From Methanocorpusculaceae archaeon UBA456 (GTDB lineage Archaea; Halobacteriota; Methanomicrobia; Methanomicrobiales; Methanocorpusculaceae), in contig DAJQ01000050.1 in NCBI GenBank assembly GCA_002496395.1, positions 74,821-85,910 on the forward strand: DNA of 11,090 nt, read 5' to 3'. The position numbers and the translations under genes were made by a program. Positions 1 to 7,180 of this stretch are shown here, in pieces; within the stretch, counting starts at the first letter, position 1; each line of letters opens with the position of its first letter. A model generated the notes under the pieces. That model made no database searches, had not been told where the DNA came from, and saw only the letters and a list, made by a program, of their open reading frames with translations.

Positions 1-891
1 GCAATCTCCCGGAAATTTGAGCACGAGAATAATCTCCAGTATTCGGCATCAGACATGATTGTCTGTGCAGGCGCAAGCGAAGCACTGAATATTGCGATGC
101 AGGCGATCATTAATCCGGGTGATCGGGTTGTCTATTCGAATCCGGGTTTTGTCTCCTATGGCGCTCTTGCGGAACTTGCAGGTGGGGTTCCTGATCCGGT
201 TCCACTGGGAGATGATCTGAGGATCGACTTCGATCGAACCTGTGAAGCGATGGATGGAGCCCGGATGATCGTCCTGAATTCTCCATCCAACCCGACAGGA
301 ATGGTTGAATCTGAGGATACCATCAGGGGTATTGTGGAGTATGCAGATGATCAGGGGGTGCTCGTCGTCTCTGATGAAGTCTATGAGCACTTCATCTATG
401 AGGGAAAACATTACAGTGCTGCCCGGTATGGAGAGAATGTCATCACTATCAATGCCACCAGCAAGACCTATGCGATGACAGGATGGCGTCTTGGCGTTCT
501 TGCCGCTCCCTTTGAGATTGTCGAGGAGTGCCTGAAAGTCCACCAGTACACCATCGCCTGCGCGTCATCGATCTCCCAGTATGCAGCTCTTGCAGCCTAT
601 ACCGGGGATCAGGGTGTTGTGCGTGCGATGCGGGATGAATATCATGCCCGTCGTGACCTGATGGCAGGTGGCTTAAAGGAGATGGGTTTTGATTTCACCG
701 TTCCAGAAGGGGCATTCTATCTGTTTGTCCCGATGAGTGCAGAACAGCTGGAGGCGATCATCGCAGCAGGCGTGATCATTGTGCCCGGTACTGCGTTTGG
801 AACTCAGGGTGTCGGATATGCAAGGATCAGTTATGCTGCTTCCCAGGATGCCCTGAAAGAAGCACTTAATCGGATACGAAACGTTGTATGA
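1..891 (+). CDS. PLP-dependent class I/II aminotransferase (aspartate aminotransferase-like), 5'-truncated by window edge
   Basis: The reading frame is open from base 1, so the gene starts upstream; 296 residues are visible and roughly 75-95 N-terminal residues of a ~370-390 aa family member are missing. Fold-type I landmarks appear in order (visible-fragment numbering): a GASEAL helix near residue 25 that binds the PLP phosphate, NSPSNPTG with Asn97, the DEVY motif with Asp125 (pairs with the PLP ring nitrogen) and Tyr128, TSKTYAMTGWRLG with Lys155 as the Schiff-base lysine, and YARISYA with Arg275, which would bind the substrate carboxylate. All catalytic positions are intact. The family transfers amino groups between amino acids and 2-oxo acids in the cytoplasm. 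The sequence resembles archaeal aspartate/aromatic aminotransferases, but the exact amino donor cannot be read from it. The TGA stop (889-891) is followed at once by the M42 peptidase gene, so the two are probably cotranscribed. Confidence 0.93.
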   Translation, partial: AISRKFEHENNLQYSASDMIVCAGASEALNIAMQAIINPGDRVVYSNPGFVSYGALAELAGGVPDPVPLGDDLRIDFDRTCEAMDGARMIVLNSPSNPTGMVESEDTIRGIVEYADDQGVLVVSDEVYEHFIYEGKHYSAARYGENVITINATSKTYAMTGWRLGVLAAPFEIVEECLKVHQYTIACASSISQYAALAAYTGDQGVVRAMRDEYHARRDLMAGGLKEMGFDFTVPEGAFYLFVPMSAEQLEAIIAAGVIIVPGTAFGTQGVGYARISYAASQDALKEALNRIRNVV

Positions 892-900
892 GTGAATATC

Positions 901-1932
901 ATGGTGCTCGATTTACTCAGAAAGCTCTCTGATGCACATGGCCTCTCCGGCCGTGAAGAGAACATCAGGGAGATCATCAAAGAAGAGATTGCTCCGTATG
1001 TCGATGAGATCAAAACCGATTCTATGGGGAATCTGATTGCCGTTAAGAAAGGTGGCGACTTCAAGGTGATGCTTGCTGCCCATATGGATGAGATCGGCTG
1101 TATGGTTCAGTATATCGATGACCGGGGTTTCATTCGGTTTGTCACCATCGGCGGTTGGTTCACTCCTGCTCTCTATGCCCAGCGTGTCATTCTCCATGGA
1201 ACAAAAGGTCCGGTCATAGGTGTCCTTGGTGGAAAACCACCTCATATGATGTCCGATGAAGACAGGAAGAAGACGCTGAAGCCTGAAGATCTCTTCATCG
1301 ATATCGGAGCTACATCGGCTGAAGAAGTTGCAGAACTCGGTATTGAGATCGGATGCCCAATCACCATCGATCGGGAGTTCAAAGCGCTTGCGGGTAGCAG
1401 GATCACCGGAAAGGCATTCGATGATCGGGTTGGTGTTGCAATGATCATCGAGACGCTGAAGCAGCTTGAGACCGAACATACGGTCTATGCAGTCTTTACA
1501 GTTCAGGAAGAAGTGGGGCTGAAAGGTGCAAAGACAAGTGCATATGCAATCAACCCGGACTGCGCCATCGCAATCGACGTCACTATCCCGGGCGATCATC
1601 CGGGTATTGAGAAGAAGGACGCGAGCATCGAGATGGGAAAGGGGCCTGTAATCATTCTTGTTTCTGCAAGCGGAAGAGGATTATTATCTGATCAGGCAAT
1701 GGTCCAGTGGTTGAGGAGCACAGCCGATGCGTCCGCCATCCCGTACCAGATCGAAGTTGGAACCGGTGGAAATACCGATGCAACCATTATCCATCTTGAA
1801 CAGGGCGGCATCCCAAGCGTCCCGTTCTCAATTCCGGCCCGCTATATTCACTCCCCGGTTGAAGTGGTGGATATGCAGGATATCAGGGATGGAATCAGGA
1901 TTCTGTCAGAAGCAATGAAAACAAAGCCCTAA
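901..1932 (+). CDS. M42-family metallo-aminopeptidase (TET/endoglucanase-M type)
   Basis: This 343-aa protein has the complete M42 metal site. In numbering from the ATG at 901 these are the AAHMDEIG motif (His61, Asp63), FDDR (first Asp174, bridging metal ligand), QEEVG (Glu203 catalytic base, Glu204 ligand), AIDV (Asp226) and RYIHSPVE near the C terminus (His317). M42 enzymes are cytosolic di-zinc or cobalt aminopeptidases, usually dodecameric TET particles, that trim peptides released by the proteasome; residues ~70-160 should form the dimerisation/PDZ-like insert. Start choice: the frame also opens at GTG 892, directly after the upstream TGA, but no ribosome-binding site precedes it. ATG 901 has GAGTGA five bases upstream and gives the usual N terminus (LLRKLSDAHGLSGRE). 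GTG 904 is possible too. Function as an aminopeptidase is family knowledge; peptide preference is unknown. The gene lies close behind the aminotransferase and is followed by an oligo-T tract. Confidence 0.93.
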   Translation: MVLDLLRKLSDAHGLSGREENIREIIKEEIAPYVDEIKTDSMGNLIAVKKGGDFKVMLAAHMDEIGCMVQYIDDRGFIRFVTIGGWFTPALYAQRVILHGTKGPVIGVLGGKPPHMMSDEDRKKTLKPEDLFIDIGATSAEEVAELGIEIGCPITIDREFKALAGSRITGKAFDDRVGVAMIIETLKQLETEHTVYAVFTVQEEVGLKGAKTSAYAINPDCAIAIDVTIPGDHPGIEKKDASIEMGKGPVIILVSASGRGLLSDQAMVQWLRSTADASAIPYQIEVGTGGNTDATIIHLEQGGIPSVPFSIPARYIHSPVEVVDMQDIRDGIRILSEAMKTKP

Positions 1933-1945
1933 GAGGAAAATCTTC

Positions 1946-1965
1946 TTCATTTTTTTTTCAAAAAA
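1946..1965. terminator. Oligo-T/oligo-A tract between convergent genes
   Basis: The convergent gap between the M42 gene and lysS holds nine consecutive T on the plus strand (1950-1958) and, next to it, six A (1960-1965), which read as T6 on the minus strand. Archaeal RNA polymerase commonly terminates at such T runs without needing a hairpin, so this short block could end both transcripts. Termination is inferred from base content alone. Confidence 0.6.
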
Positions 1966-2015
1966 CGTTGAGATCGTCAGGATAACCCGATGCTCTCTCT
2001 GAGGGGATCATTGCC

Positions 2016-3533
2016 CTATTCTGATGATTCTTCTAAAGATTCCTCTTCGCCTGACTTGATCGGCTTCATGGAGGGGAAGAGGATCACTTCCTTAATCGAG
2101 TTCTGCCCGGTTGCGAGCATCACAAGCCGATCGATTCCAATCCCGACTCCCCCGGTCGGTGGCATCCCGTATCCAAGCGCATTGATGAAGTCATAATCAA
2201 TCATCTGTGCTTCAAGATCGCCACGCTGCCGTTTGGCATCCTGCTCTTCGAACCTCGCCTTCTGATCGAGGGGATCATTGAGCTCAGAGAATCCATTTGC
2301 TATCTCCATTCCGGCGATAAACAATTCAAAACGTTCGGTGAAGCCGGTTTTCGTCCGGTGTTTCTTGGCAAGTGGCGAATTTTCAATGGGGAAGTCATAG
2401 ATGAATGTTGGCTGGATAAGCGTGGGTTCGACATAATGCTCAAAGAAAAGCACCAGGAACTCTCCGGGTGTTGTGGCTTTTTCCCAGCCCTCAATCTTTT
2501 CATTTTGTGCCAGTTCCCTGAGTTCTTCGACTGATCGTGTATGGATGTCGATTCCTGCTGCATCAAGAACCGATTCTTCCATTGATATCCGTCTCCATGG
2601 TGTGGAATAGCTGATAGTCTCTTCCTCAAAGACGACCTCAGAGGTTCCGGCAGCCTCGTGGATGATACCTGATATGAGATCCTCGGTCAGGCTCATCATA
2701 TCATTGTAATCTGCATATGCCGAATAGATCTCAACCATTGTGAATTCGGGATTATGATGGGTATCAATATCCTCGTTCCTGAAGTTCTTCGCAATCTCAA
2801 AGACCTTCTCAAACCCTCCGACGATCAAACGTTTCAGGTACAGCTCAGGGGCAATCCTGAGGTAGAGTTTCTGATCGAGATAGTTATGGTATGTCGTGAA
2901 TGGCCGGGCATTTGCACCACCATAAATTGGCTGGATCGTCGGGGTCTCAAATTCCATAAACCCGTTGCCAGTGAGATCTGATCTGAGCTTGCTGATGATT
3001 CTGCTCCGGGTTTTAAAAATTGATCGCGCCTCATCATTTGTGATGAGATCGAGGTATCGCTGTCGGTATCTCGTCTCCACATTTGTCAGACCGTGGTATT
3101 TTTCCGGAAGCGGGCAGATCGCTTTTGAGAGGAGAATAATCTCATCAACCCAGATGCTGATCTCACCTACCTTTGTTCTGAAGATATGACCCCGGACACC
3201 GACGATGTCACCGACATCGATATTTTTTGCAAAGAAGGAAAAAGCGTCATCACCAAGATCGTTCTTCCGGATATAAAGCTGAATCTTTCCGCTTTCGTCA
3301 CCCAGATCTGCAAAGACAGTCTTGCCATGGGATCTCTTTGTGTACAGCCTGCCTGCAACTGATACCGCTTCTTCACTTTTATCATGCGAGATTTCTGAAA
3401 ATCTGGTTTTTATCTCAGCTGCATGATCTGTCCTTGCAAATTCCCAGGGATAGACTAAGACTCCGCTCTCCTGCAGTTCCTTGAGTTTATCCACTTTCTG
3501 TTCGTCAAAATTCAGGCCGGGCGTATCATTCAT
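2016..3533 (-). CDS. lysS: Lysyl-tRNA synthetase, class II
   Basis: This 505-aa protein charges tRNA-Lys with lysine using ATP in the cytoplasm. An N-terminal OB-fold anticodon-binding domain (about 55-140, with VAGRLYTKRSHGKTVFADL) is followed by the class II catalytic core. Motif 1 surrounds GFMEFETPTIQ (191-201). Motif 2 is FRNEDIDTHHNPEFT (251-265, Arg252 for ATP). Motif 3 is GGVGIGIDRLVML (461-473, Arg469), followed by the typical KEVILFPSMK segment (481-490). The length matches bacterial and methanosarcinal class II LysRS. The start ATG is supported by GAGGGAG seven bases upstream (3541-3547). A TATA-like ATTATATT lies at 3613-3620, which would give a leader of about 55 nt. The acidic C-terminal tail (495-505, mostly Glu and Ser) has no assigned role. 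Many methanogens use the unrelated class I LysRS; whether this genome also has one cannot be seen here. Confidence 0.97.
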   Translation of the reverse strand: MNDTPGLNFDEQKVDKLKELQESGVLVYPWEFARTDHAAEIKTRFSEISHDKSEEAVSVAGRLYTKRSHGKTVFADLGDESGKIQLYIRKNDLGDDAFSFFAKNIDVGDIVGVRGHIFRTKVGEISIWVDEIILLSKAICPLPEKYHGLTNVETRYRQRYLDLITNDEARSIFKTRSRIISKLRSDLTGNGFMEFETPTIQPIYGGANARPFTTYHNYLDQKLYLRIAPELYLKRLIVGGFEKVFEIAKNFRNEDIDTHHNPEFTMVEIYSAYADYNDMMSLTEDLISGIIHEAAGTSEVVFEEETISYSTPWRRISMEESVLDAAGIDIHTRSVEELRELAQNEKIEGWEKATTPGEFLVLFFEHYVEPTLIQPTFIYDFPIENSPLAKKHRTKTGFTERFELFIAGMEIANGFSELNDPLDQKARFEEQDAKRQRGDLEAQMIDYDFINALGYGMPPTGGVGIGIDRLVMLATGQNSIKEVILFPSMKPIKSGEEESLEESSE

Positions 3534-3612
3534 TGATTATCTCCCTCTGTAAGAGTCTTTTGGATATGATATGGTTGCAATCAATGGCAATTCATCAAAA
3601 TCCTGTTAACCC

Positions 3613-3620
3613 AATATAAT
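3613..3620 (-). promoter_or_regulatory. TATA-like element for lysS
   Basis: On the minus strand this reads ATTATATT. It lies about 80 nt before the lysS ATG. With the usual archaeal spacing of about 25-27 nt to the start site, transcription would begin near 3590 and the leader would contain the GAGGGAG ribosome-binding site. No clear BRE is visible, so this is a weak call. Confidence 0.3.
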
Positions 3621-3641
3621 CGCATGGAGAAGTATTAAGGT

Positions 3642-3664
3642 GTGAGGGTGGGCTTCATCCTCAC
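3642..3664. other. Intergenic 9-bp hairpin between the AIM24-like gene and lysS
   Basis: GTGAGGGTG (3642-3650) pairs with CATCCTCAC (3656-3664) around a GGCTT loop. On the plus strand that is nine pairs with one G-U; on the minus strand the same position is an A-C mismatch. It sits 15-38 nt after the stop codon of the AIM24-like gene and upstream of the lysS TATA-like element. It may be a terminator for the former or a binding palindrome upstream of the latter. No long T run follows it on the minus strand. Confidence 0.4.
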
Positions 3665-3679
3665 CTGCTTAAGAAAAGA

Positions 3680-4375
3680 TTACCTGGATTTGGCCTGCAC
3701 CCTTGGCTCAATGATCGACCAGATCATCTCTGCAAGTTCGCGGACATTCTTTGTCTGGATATAGATCTCGCCGGGCCCTGTGATCTCTGTGACAAGACCT
3801 TCACCAGAGAGGAGAGTCTCTTTCAGGCCTCCGAACTTTGTTACGCGGTACTGGCAGGTATCGCTGAAAGCAACAAGATGGAAGTTATCAACAATCATCT
3901 TTTCACCATCTTTCAGCAGATGTTTGTCAATTGCTCCAAAAGTATTAATGAAGAGTGTTCCGTCTCCGGAGACTTTGATCATCAACAGCCCCTGTCCGAA
4001 GAGGCCTTTTGTAAAGCCCTCCCACTTCATGTTCAGGTCAACACCTTCTGTAGCCGCAAGGTAGGATGATTTCTGGACGATAAAGCCATTTCCGGGTGCA
4101 ATTTTGAGTGTATCCACATCCCCAAGCGGTGCTGCACTGAAGGCAGCCTCGGCAGGTTCATTCCCTGCTGTATAATCGGTTACAAAGAAACTCTGCCCTC
4201 CAAGGAGTGAGAGCCCGATTGACCCGAGCAGGCTCTTCTCGCGCTTCCTCGTCGATACAGTAATCGAGGGATGCATATACGTCATCGCACCAGCTTCTGC
4301 TGTGATCTTCTCACCGGGGCTTAATGTTACCACCAGGAGTGAGAAGGATGGTTTGTACCGTATCTCGTATTTCAT
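3680..4375 (-). CDS. AIM24 / TIGR00266 family protein
   Basis: This 231-aa protein matches the AIM24 (TIGR00266, formerly DUF124) family in length and pattern. It opens with a MKYEIRYKPSFSLL segment and has EAGAMTYM (about 27-34), a glycine-rich LLGSIGLSLLGGQSFF stretch (about 49-64), LYS-type repeats of beta strands, and the late GPGEIYIQT motif (about 206-214). Family members form a beta-sandwich with pseudo-threefold symmetry, seen in bacteria and archaea and related to the yeast mitochondrial protein AIM24; no enzymatic activity is established. There is no signal peptide and no clear transmembrane helix beyond the glycine-rich hydrophobic segment. The start is supported by AGGTGA (4383-4388) seven bases before the ATG. 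It is a lone gene between tRNA-Arg and lysS and probably has its own promoter in the 111-nt gap, where AT-rich boxes are present but none is decisive. Confidence 0.88.
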   Translation of the reverse strand: MKYEIRYKPSFSLLVVTLSPGEKITAEAGAMTYMHPSITVSTRKREKSLLGSIGLSLLGGQSFFVTDYTAGNEPAEAAFSAAPLGDVDTLKIAPGNGFIVQKSSYLAATEGVDLNMKWEGFTKGLFGQGLLMIKVSGDGTLFINTFGAIDKHLLKDGEKMIVDNFHLVAFSDTCQYRVTKFGGLKETLLSGEGLVTEITGPGEIYIQTKNVRELAEMIWSIIEPRVQAKSR

Positions 4376-4470
4376 CGGTTATTCACCTGACGTTCTGTAT
4401 ATGCGGGAATATAGATGAAGGTTTCCTGGTTGCCGAAGAAATATGGAGAACGATTCGATTAATAATTGTG

Positions 4471-4484
4471 ATCAAAAGAAAAAG
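4471..4484 (-). terminator. Oligo-T terminator after tRNA-Arg
   Basis: Just after the tRNA 3' end, the minus strand reads CC, then T5, C, T4. Such T clusters are typical archaeal termination signals for tRNA transcripts. Confidence 0.6.
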
Positions 4485-4486
4485 GA

Positions 4487-4558
4487 CGCCCCGGCCGGGA
4501 CTTGAACCCGGGTCAAAAGCTCCGCAGGCTTCTAGGATATCCACTACCCTACCGGGAC
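4487..4558 (-). tRNA. tRNA-Arg (anticodon GCG)
   Basis: A full cloverleaf folds on the minus strand. The acceptor strands are GTCCCGG and CCGGGGC (seven pairs, one U-G), with U8-A9 and discriminator G73 at 4487. The D arm contains GGGT...ATCC with GG in the loop. The anticodon stem is GAAGC/GCTTT closing the loop CTGCGGA, so U33 precedes anticodon GCG, which reads Arg codons CGC and CGU. A 4-nt variable region and a CCGGG/CCCGG T stem with loop TTCAAGT complete the fold. It is 72 nt long, has no intron, and CCA is not encoded (the next bases are TCC), as in most archaeal tRNAs. One extra base lies between the D and anticodon stems, which can add a sixth A-U pair to the anticodon stem. It sits 51 nt after the lipoprotein gene. 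Confidence 0.95.
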
Positions 4559-4594
4559 CCTGCAAAGGTGCTCTACTCTATACGTGATGTTCTG

Positions 4595-4602
4595 ATAAAA
4601 AG
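4595..4602 (-). promoter_or_regulatory. Possible box A / T-rich element upstream of tRNA-Arg
   Basis: The minus strand reads CTTTTTAT here, about 40 nt before the first tRNA base. As a TATA/box A element it would start transcription about 15 nt upstream of the tRNA, leaving a short leader for RNase P. The same T5 could instead be the terminator of the lipoprotein gene that ends at 4610. A second TATA-like string near 4578-4584 is too close to the tRNA. Confidence 0.3.
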
Positions 4603-4609
4603 ATATTGA

Positions 4610-5278
4610 TTAGTTTATTGGCTCTGTCAAAATTGCAGTCTCAGGGAGCTGCATCTTGATCTCAGCTTTCACGAAATTCCCGCCAAAGGTGATATGATAC
4701 ACACCCGCTCTCCGTATAGTGATTGCCATGTTGGTATTCTGTGTATATCCCCGATTGTATCCGTCCTGCACGATGATTTCGCCGGTTCCTGCATCACGGA
4801 CAGTACATTCAAACCAGGCATTTTCAGAGGGTCGTGTGACAACTACTGAGAACTCTTCTTTTTTACCATACTGACTGGTGCCGGTAACCGTGCGGGTGAC
4901 TGTCTCCGGAGTTATTTTGGCGGTAATAATGAGTGGGGCCTTTGTCACCTCGACTATCATCGCGGTTTCAGAAAAACGTGGCTCAATCGTTTCAGAATAG
5001 ACCGTTTTGTATCCCACTGTTTCCGGAGTCGGCCTGATTACGGATGGCGCCTGTTCGGGCTCAGGCCTCAGGGTGCCTGTCGGATAGGGAGTTGCAGGCA
5101 CAACAACAGATGGATCTATGACTGCAGCCGGCGTCTGGGCATGTGTGGGGGCTGGTTGTACAGGCTCAGGTGTGGCGGTCGGTGTTTCGACTATCGTCTG
5201 TGGAGGGGCGGTGCACCCACTTACAAGAACGATGAAGAGAATCGCAATGAGCAGATACCCCTCATGCCTCAGGTTCAT
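4610..5278 (-). CDS. Predicted archaeal lipoprotein with Pro/Thr-rich linker
   Basis: This 222-aa protein has a short charged N terminus, a hydrophobic segment (about 8-19) and a lipobox VSGC with Cys22, so it is probably exported, lipid-modified and anchored on the outer face of the membrane. Residues 23-88 are rich in Pro, Thr and Ala (repeated TP, EP and PAP units), a likely extended and possibly glycosylated stalk. Residues ~90-222 are beta-rich and soluble, with a WFECTVRD segment (155-162), an AGTGEII turn and a closing RAGVYHITFGGNF stretch (190-202) that suggest an immunoglobulin-like or jelly-roll-like sandwich. I do not recognise a named family, and no ligand or partner can be stated. 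No Shine-Dalgarno sequence precedes the ATG; a TATA box 23-32 nt upstream implies a leaderless message. The gene lies between the M20 deacylase and tRNA-Arg. Confidence 0.8.
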   Translation of the reverse strand: MNLRHEGYLLIAILFIVLVSGCTAPPQTIVETPTATPEPVQPAPTHAQTPAAVIDPSVVVPATPYPTGTLRPEPEQAPSVIRPTPETVGYKTVYSETIEPRFSETAMIVEVTKAPLIITAKITPETVTRTVTGTSQYGKKEEFSVVVTRPSENAWFECTVRDAGTGEIIVQDGYNRGYTQNTNMAITIRRAGVYHITFGGNFVKAEIKMQLPETAILTEPIN

Positions 5279-5300
5279 GGTTCATCAGTTACCATTCAAA

Positions 5301-5310
5301 GTATATAATA
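5301..5310 (-). promoter_or_regulatory. TATA box for the lipoprotein gene (leaderless start)
   Basis: The minus strand reads TATTATATAC in the 45-nt gap after the M20 gene. Its centre lies about 27 nt before the lipoprotein ATG, the usual distance from an archaeal TATA box to the transcription start, so transcription should begin at or within a base or two of the start codon. The lack of a ribosome-binding site before that ATG agrees. Confidence 0.5.
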
Positions 5311-5323
5311 GAAGATGGTGAAT

Positions 5324-6502
5324 TCACCGAAGATCCTGATTATACGAAAGGATCACCCCGGAATAGACATGAACTGCCTTCCTGAGATCATCCTGCCTGA
5401 CCCGTTCATCAACAGCATGGAGTGTCCTGATATCCCCTGGGCCATATTCGACCACTGCGAACCCCTTCTTTCGAAGCTCACGTGCATCACTTGCAGCCCA
5501 CTGGACAATCGGCTCTGCTTTGATCGTATAGACAGCGCTGATCTGGTCACAGATCCTTCGGACAATATCTGAATCCGGTGGTGTCAGGGAGGGATTCCAG
5601 ATGCTTGATGGGGTAATTTTAGTATCAGGTGCATATGATCTGATCTCACTCAGGAGATCGTGGGCATCACATCCAAAGGGAAGGCGGAGATCGACCTCAA
5701 GCCTGCATTTCTGTGCCACAATATTCGCCTTCTCACCACCCGAGATAACACCGGGGTTAAACATTATTCTGGTCAGGATTGATCGGAGGCCCGGAGTCTG
5801 GAAGATCCCCTCCAGTACATCTTCTGATTGATCGATTAGGCGGGCCATTGTCGGATCAATCGGGAACTCCCGTTCATGAATCTGCTTCAGGTAATCAAGA
5901 AACGCCAGTGCATCCATGATCGCGCTTCTTCCAATAATGGGATAGAGGGAGCTATGGCCTGGAGAGCCATTAAAGTCAATTGTAAAGCGGCAGAGCCCCT
6001 TCTGCCCGATACAGGGAGCTATTGCAGGTGTTGGCTCTGCAATAATGCAGTCTGAAGGCAATATCAGCTCTTTGTTCAGGAGATGATGGATGCCATGTGG
6101 CCCTCCTACCTCTTCGTCGCAGACAAAGGCCAGTGAAACAGCAGGATCAATACCATCATCTATGAGAGAGGCGATGGCCGCAATGAGGGAGGCACATCCT
6201 CCTTTCATATCCGTACTACCCCGTCCCCAGACAAACATATCATCGATGAAACCCGAGTAGGGGGGATGCGTCCATCCTTCATCAAGTGCTGGAACAACAT
6301 CGATATGCCCGCAGAGCAGGAGGGGATCGCCCTGTCTTCTGGAGATGAGATTGCAATGGCCGGGTTTATTCTCAATAACATCTGTAGCAATCCCAAGGGA
6401 ACTGAGCAGATCGCTGATATATTCGGCGACCTCTGAAGTAATGCCGGGTGGGTTTTCACTGTTTATTTTGATAAGATCTGAACAAATCCTGACCGGATCC
6501 AT
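5324..6502 (-). CDS. M20-family metallo-deacylase (ArgE/DapE-like)
   Basis: This 392-aa protein has the full two-metal M20 site: GHIDVVP (His66, Asp68 behind it), GSTDMKGG (Asp98 bridging), CDEEVGG (Glu130 general base, Glu131 ligand), AEP (Glu156 region) and LHAVDERV near the C terminus (His362). A central dimerisation/lid domain begins near 168 (GQKGLCRFTIDF) and holds the conserved SPGHSS. The family removes acyl groups from amino acids, as in N-acetylornithine deacetylase and N-succinyl-diaminopimelate desuccinylase, or cleaves dipeptides; the sequence alone does not settle the substrate. Methanogens usually make diaminopimelate by an aminotransferase route, so a DapE role is not assumed. 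The ATG is preceded by AGGAAGG a few bases upstream. The gene follows the unknown 170-aa gene after only 9 nt, so the two probably share a transcript. Confidence 0.92.
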   Translation of the reverse strand: MDPVRICSDLIKINSENPPGITSEVAEYISDLLSSLGIATDVIENKPGHCNLISRRQGDPLLLCGHIDVVPALDEGWTHPPYSGFIDDMFVWGRGSTDMKGGCASLIAAIASLIDDGIDPAVSLAFVCDEEVGGPHGIHHLLNKELILPSDCIIAEPTPAIAPCIGQKGLCRFTIDFNGSPGHSSLYPIIGRSAIMDALAFLDYLKQIHEREFPIDPTMARLIDQSEDVLEGIFQTPGLRSILTRIMFNPGVISGGEKANIVAQKCRLEVDLRLPFGCDAHDLLSEIRSYAPDTKITPSSIWNPSLTPPDSDIVRRICDQISAVYTIKAEPIVQWAASDARELRKKGFAVVEYGPGDIRTLHAVDERVRQDDLRKAVHVYSGVILSYNQDLR

Positions 6503-6511
6503 GATGCCTTC

Positions 6512-7024
6512 CTATAGTGCCTGATTCTTTTTAAAAGACTCAAAGAGTGTTGCAAGAGATGCACCATTGTATATGCTTTTCAGAAGATCCTTTGCAAAGA
6601 GATCGTCTATCATGCTCCGGAACGCAGGTGCAGGAATTGGTTTGGTTGATGCCGGATCGAGGATAATTCGGAAACTCCGGTACTGTGCAGGATCAGAATC
6701 TGAATAAATGCCCTGCCAGAGCATTGGAAGTTTTGAAAAGGTTTCCGGATGATTCTCTGCAAGCCAGTTGACAAATGGCCGGAAGAGCGGACGATCCCCT
6801 TTCTTCTCCTCGTCAATCCTCCATCGCATATACTCGCCTGCCATGATTGATCGCGGCGATTCATAGCTGAATCCTGCAATAGTTAGTGTATAATCAAGGT
6901 GCGCGACGGCATCCACCCAGTGAAACCATAAGACCGGGTGAAATTCAGATATCGATTCAAGAACCAGAGATTTTGAATAGAGATAATCAAGTTCCCGTGC
7001 ATATTCATTTTTCTCCATCGTCAT
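6512..7024 (-). CDS. Unrecognised 170-aa protein upstream of the M20 deacylase
   Basis: I do not recognise this family. It is a soluble, mixed-charge protein with no signal peptide, membrane helix or cysteine cluster. The N-terminal third contains an aromatic segment PVLWFHWVDAVAHLDYTL (about 30-47), followed by a polar middle with RWRIDEEKKGDRPLFRPF (about 67-84) and a helical C terminus. Codon usage looks like the neighbours, and the reading frame is clean over 513 nt, which supports a real gene. It ends 9 nt before the M20 start, which suggests cotranscription and perhaps a linked role. The start is uncertain: ATG 7024 and ATG 7018 lie two codons apart, and neither has a visible Shine-Dalgarno sequence. 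Confidence 0.75.
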   Translation of the reverse strand: MTMEKNEYARELDYLYSKSLVLESISEFHPVLWFHWVDAVAHLDYTLTIAGFSYESPRSIMAGEYMRWRIDEEKKGDRPLFRPFVNWLAENHPETFSKLPMLWQGIYSDSDPAQYRSFRIILDPASTKPIPAPAFRSMIDDLFAKDLLKSIYNGASLATLFESFKKNQAL

Positions 7025-7047
7025 AGTGGATTATATGGAGGGGTTGG

Positions 7048-7108
7048 AAAAAAGGGTTACTGTGTCGGCAGATGACTTCTCCTGAACGAATGTATCTTTT
7101 CTTCAGGA
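7048..7108 (-). terminator. Hairpin plus T6 tract downstream of moaA
   Basis: Reading the minus strand away from moaA, a perfect 7-bp inverted repeat (TCCTGAA/TTCAGGA, 7108-7102 with 7086-7080, 15-nt loop) is followed about 27 nt later by six T (7053-7048). Together they are a plausible end for the rlmE-moaA transcript ahead of the next gene at 7024. The long loop and the distance make the hairpin the weaker part of the call. I see no gene in the 156-nt gap 7025-7180. Confidence 0.4.
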
Positions 7109-7180
7109 AACCGAACAATGATGGTACCAGTGGGAGTAGATAGATGGTGGCGCTTTCTGGTCCAGCGTCAGTCTGACACA

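Noticed and set aside
49..543. Minus-strand frame of 164 codons opposite the aminotransferase
   Set aside because: It is antisense to conserved aminotransferase motifs, with no plausible domain of its own.
913..1599. Long minus-strand open frame (228 codons) opposite the M42 gene
   Set aside because: It is antisense to a gene with a complete M42 active site, and its product is Cys/His/Asp-rich with no domain pattern.
4324..4587. Plus-strand open frame (87 codons) over the tRNA region
   Set aside because: Its C-terminal half is the antisense of tRNA-Arg, and its N-terminal part is antisense to the AIM24-like gene and its leader.
7087..7101. Regulatory role for the 7-bp inverted repeat flanking this loop
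   Set aside because: It lies after moaA and is paired with a T6 run, so a terminator is the simpler reading.
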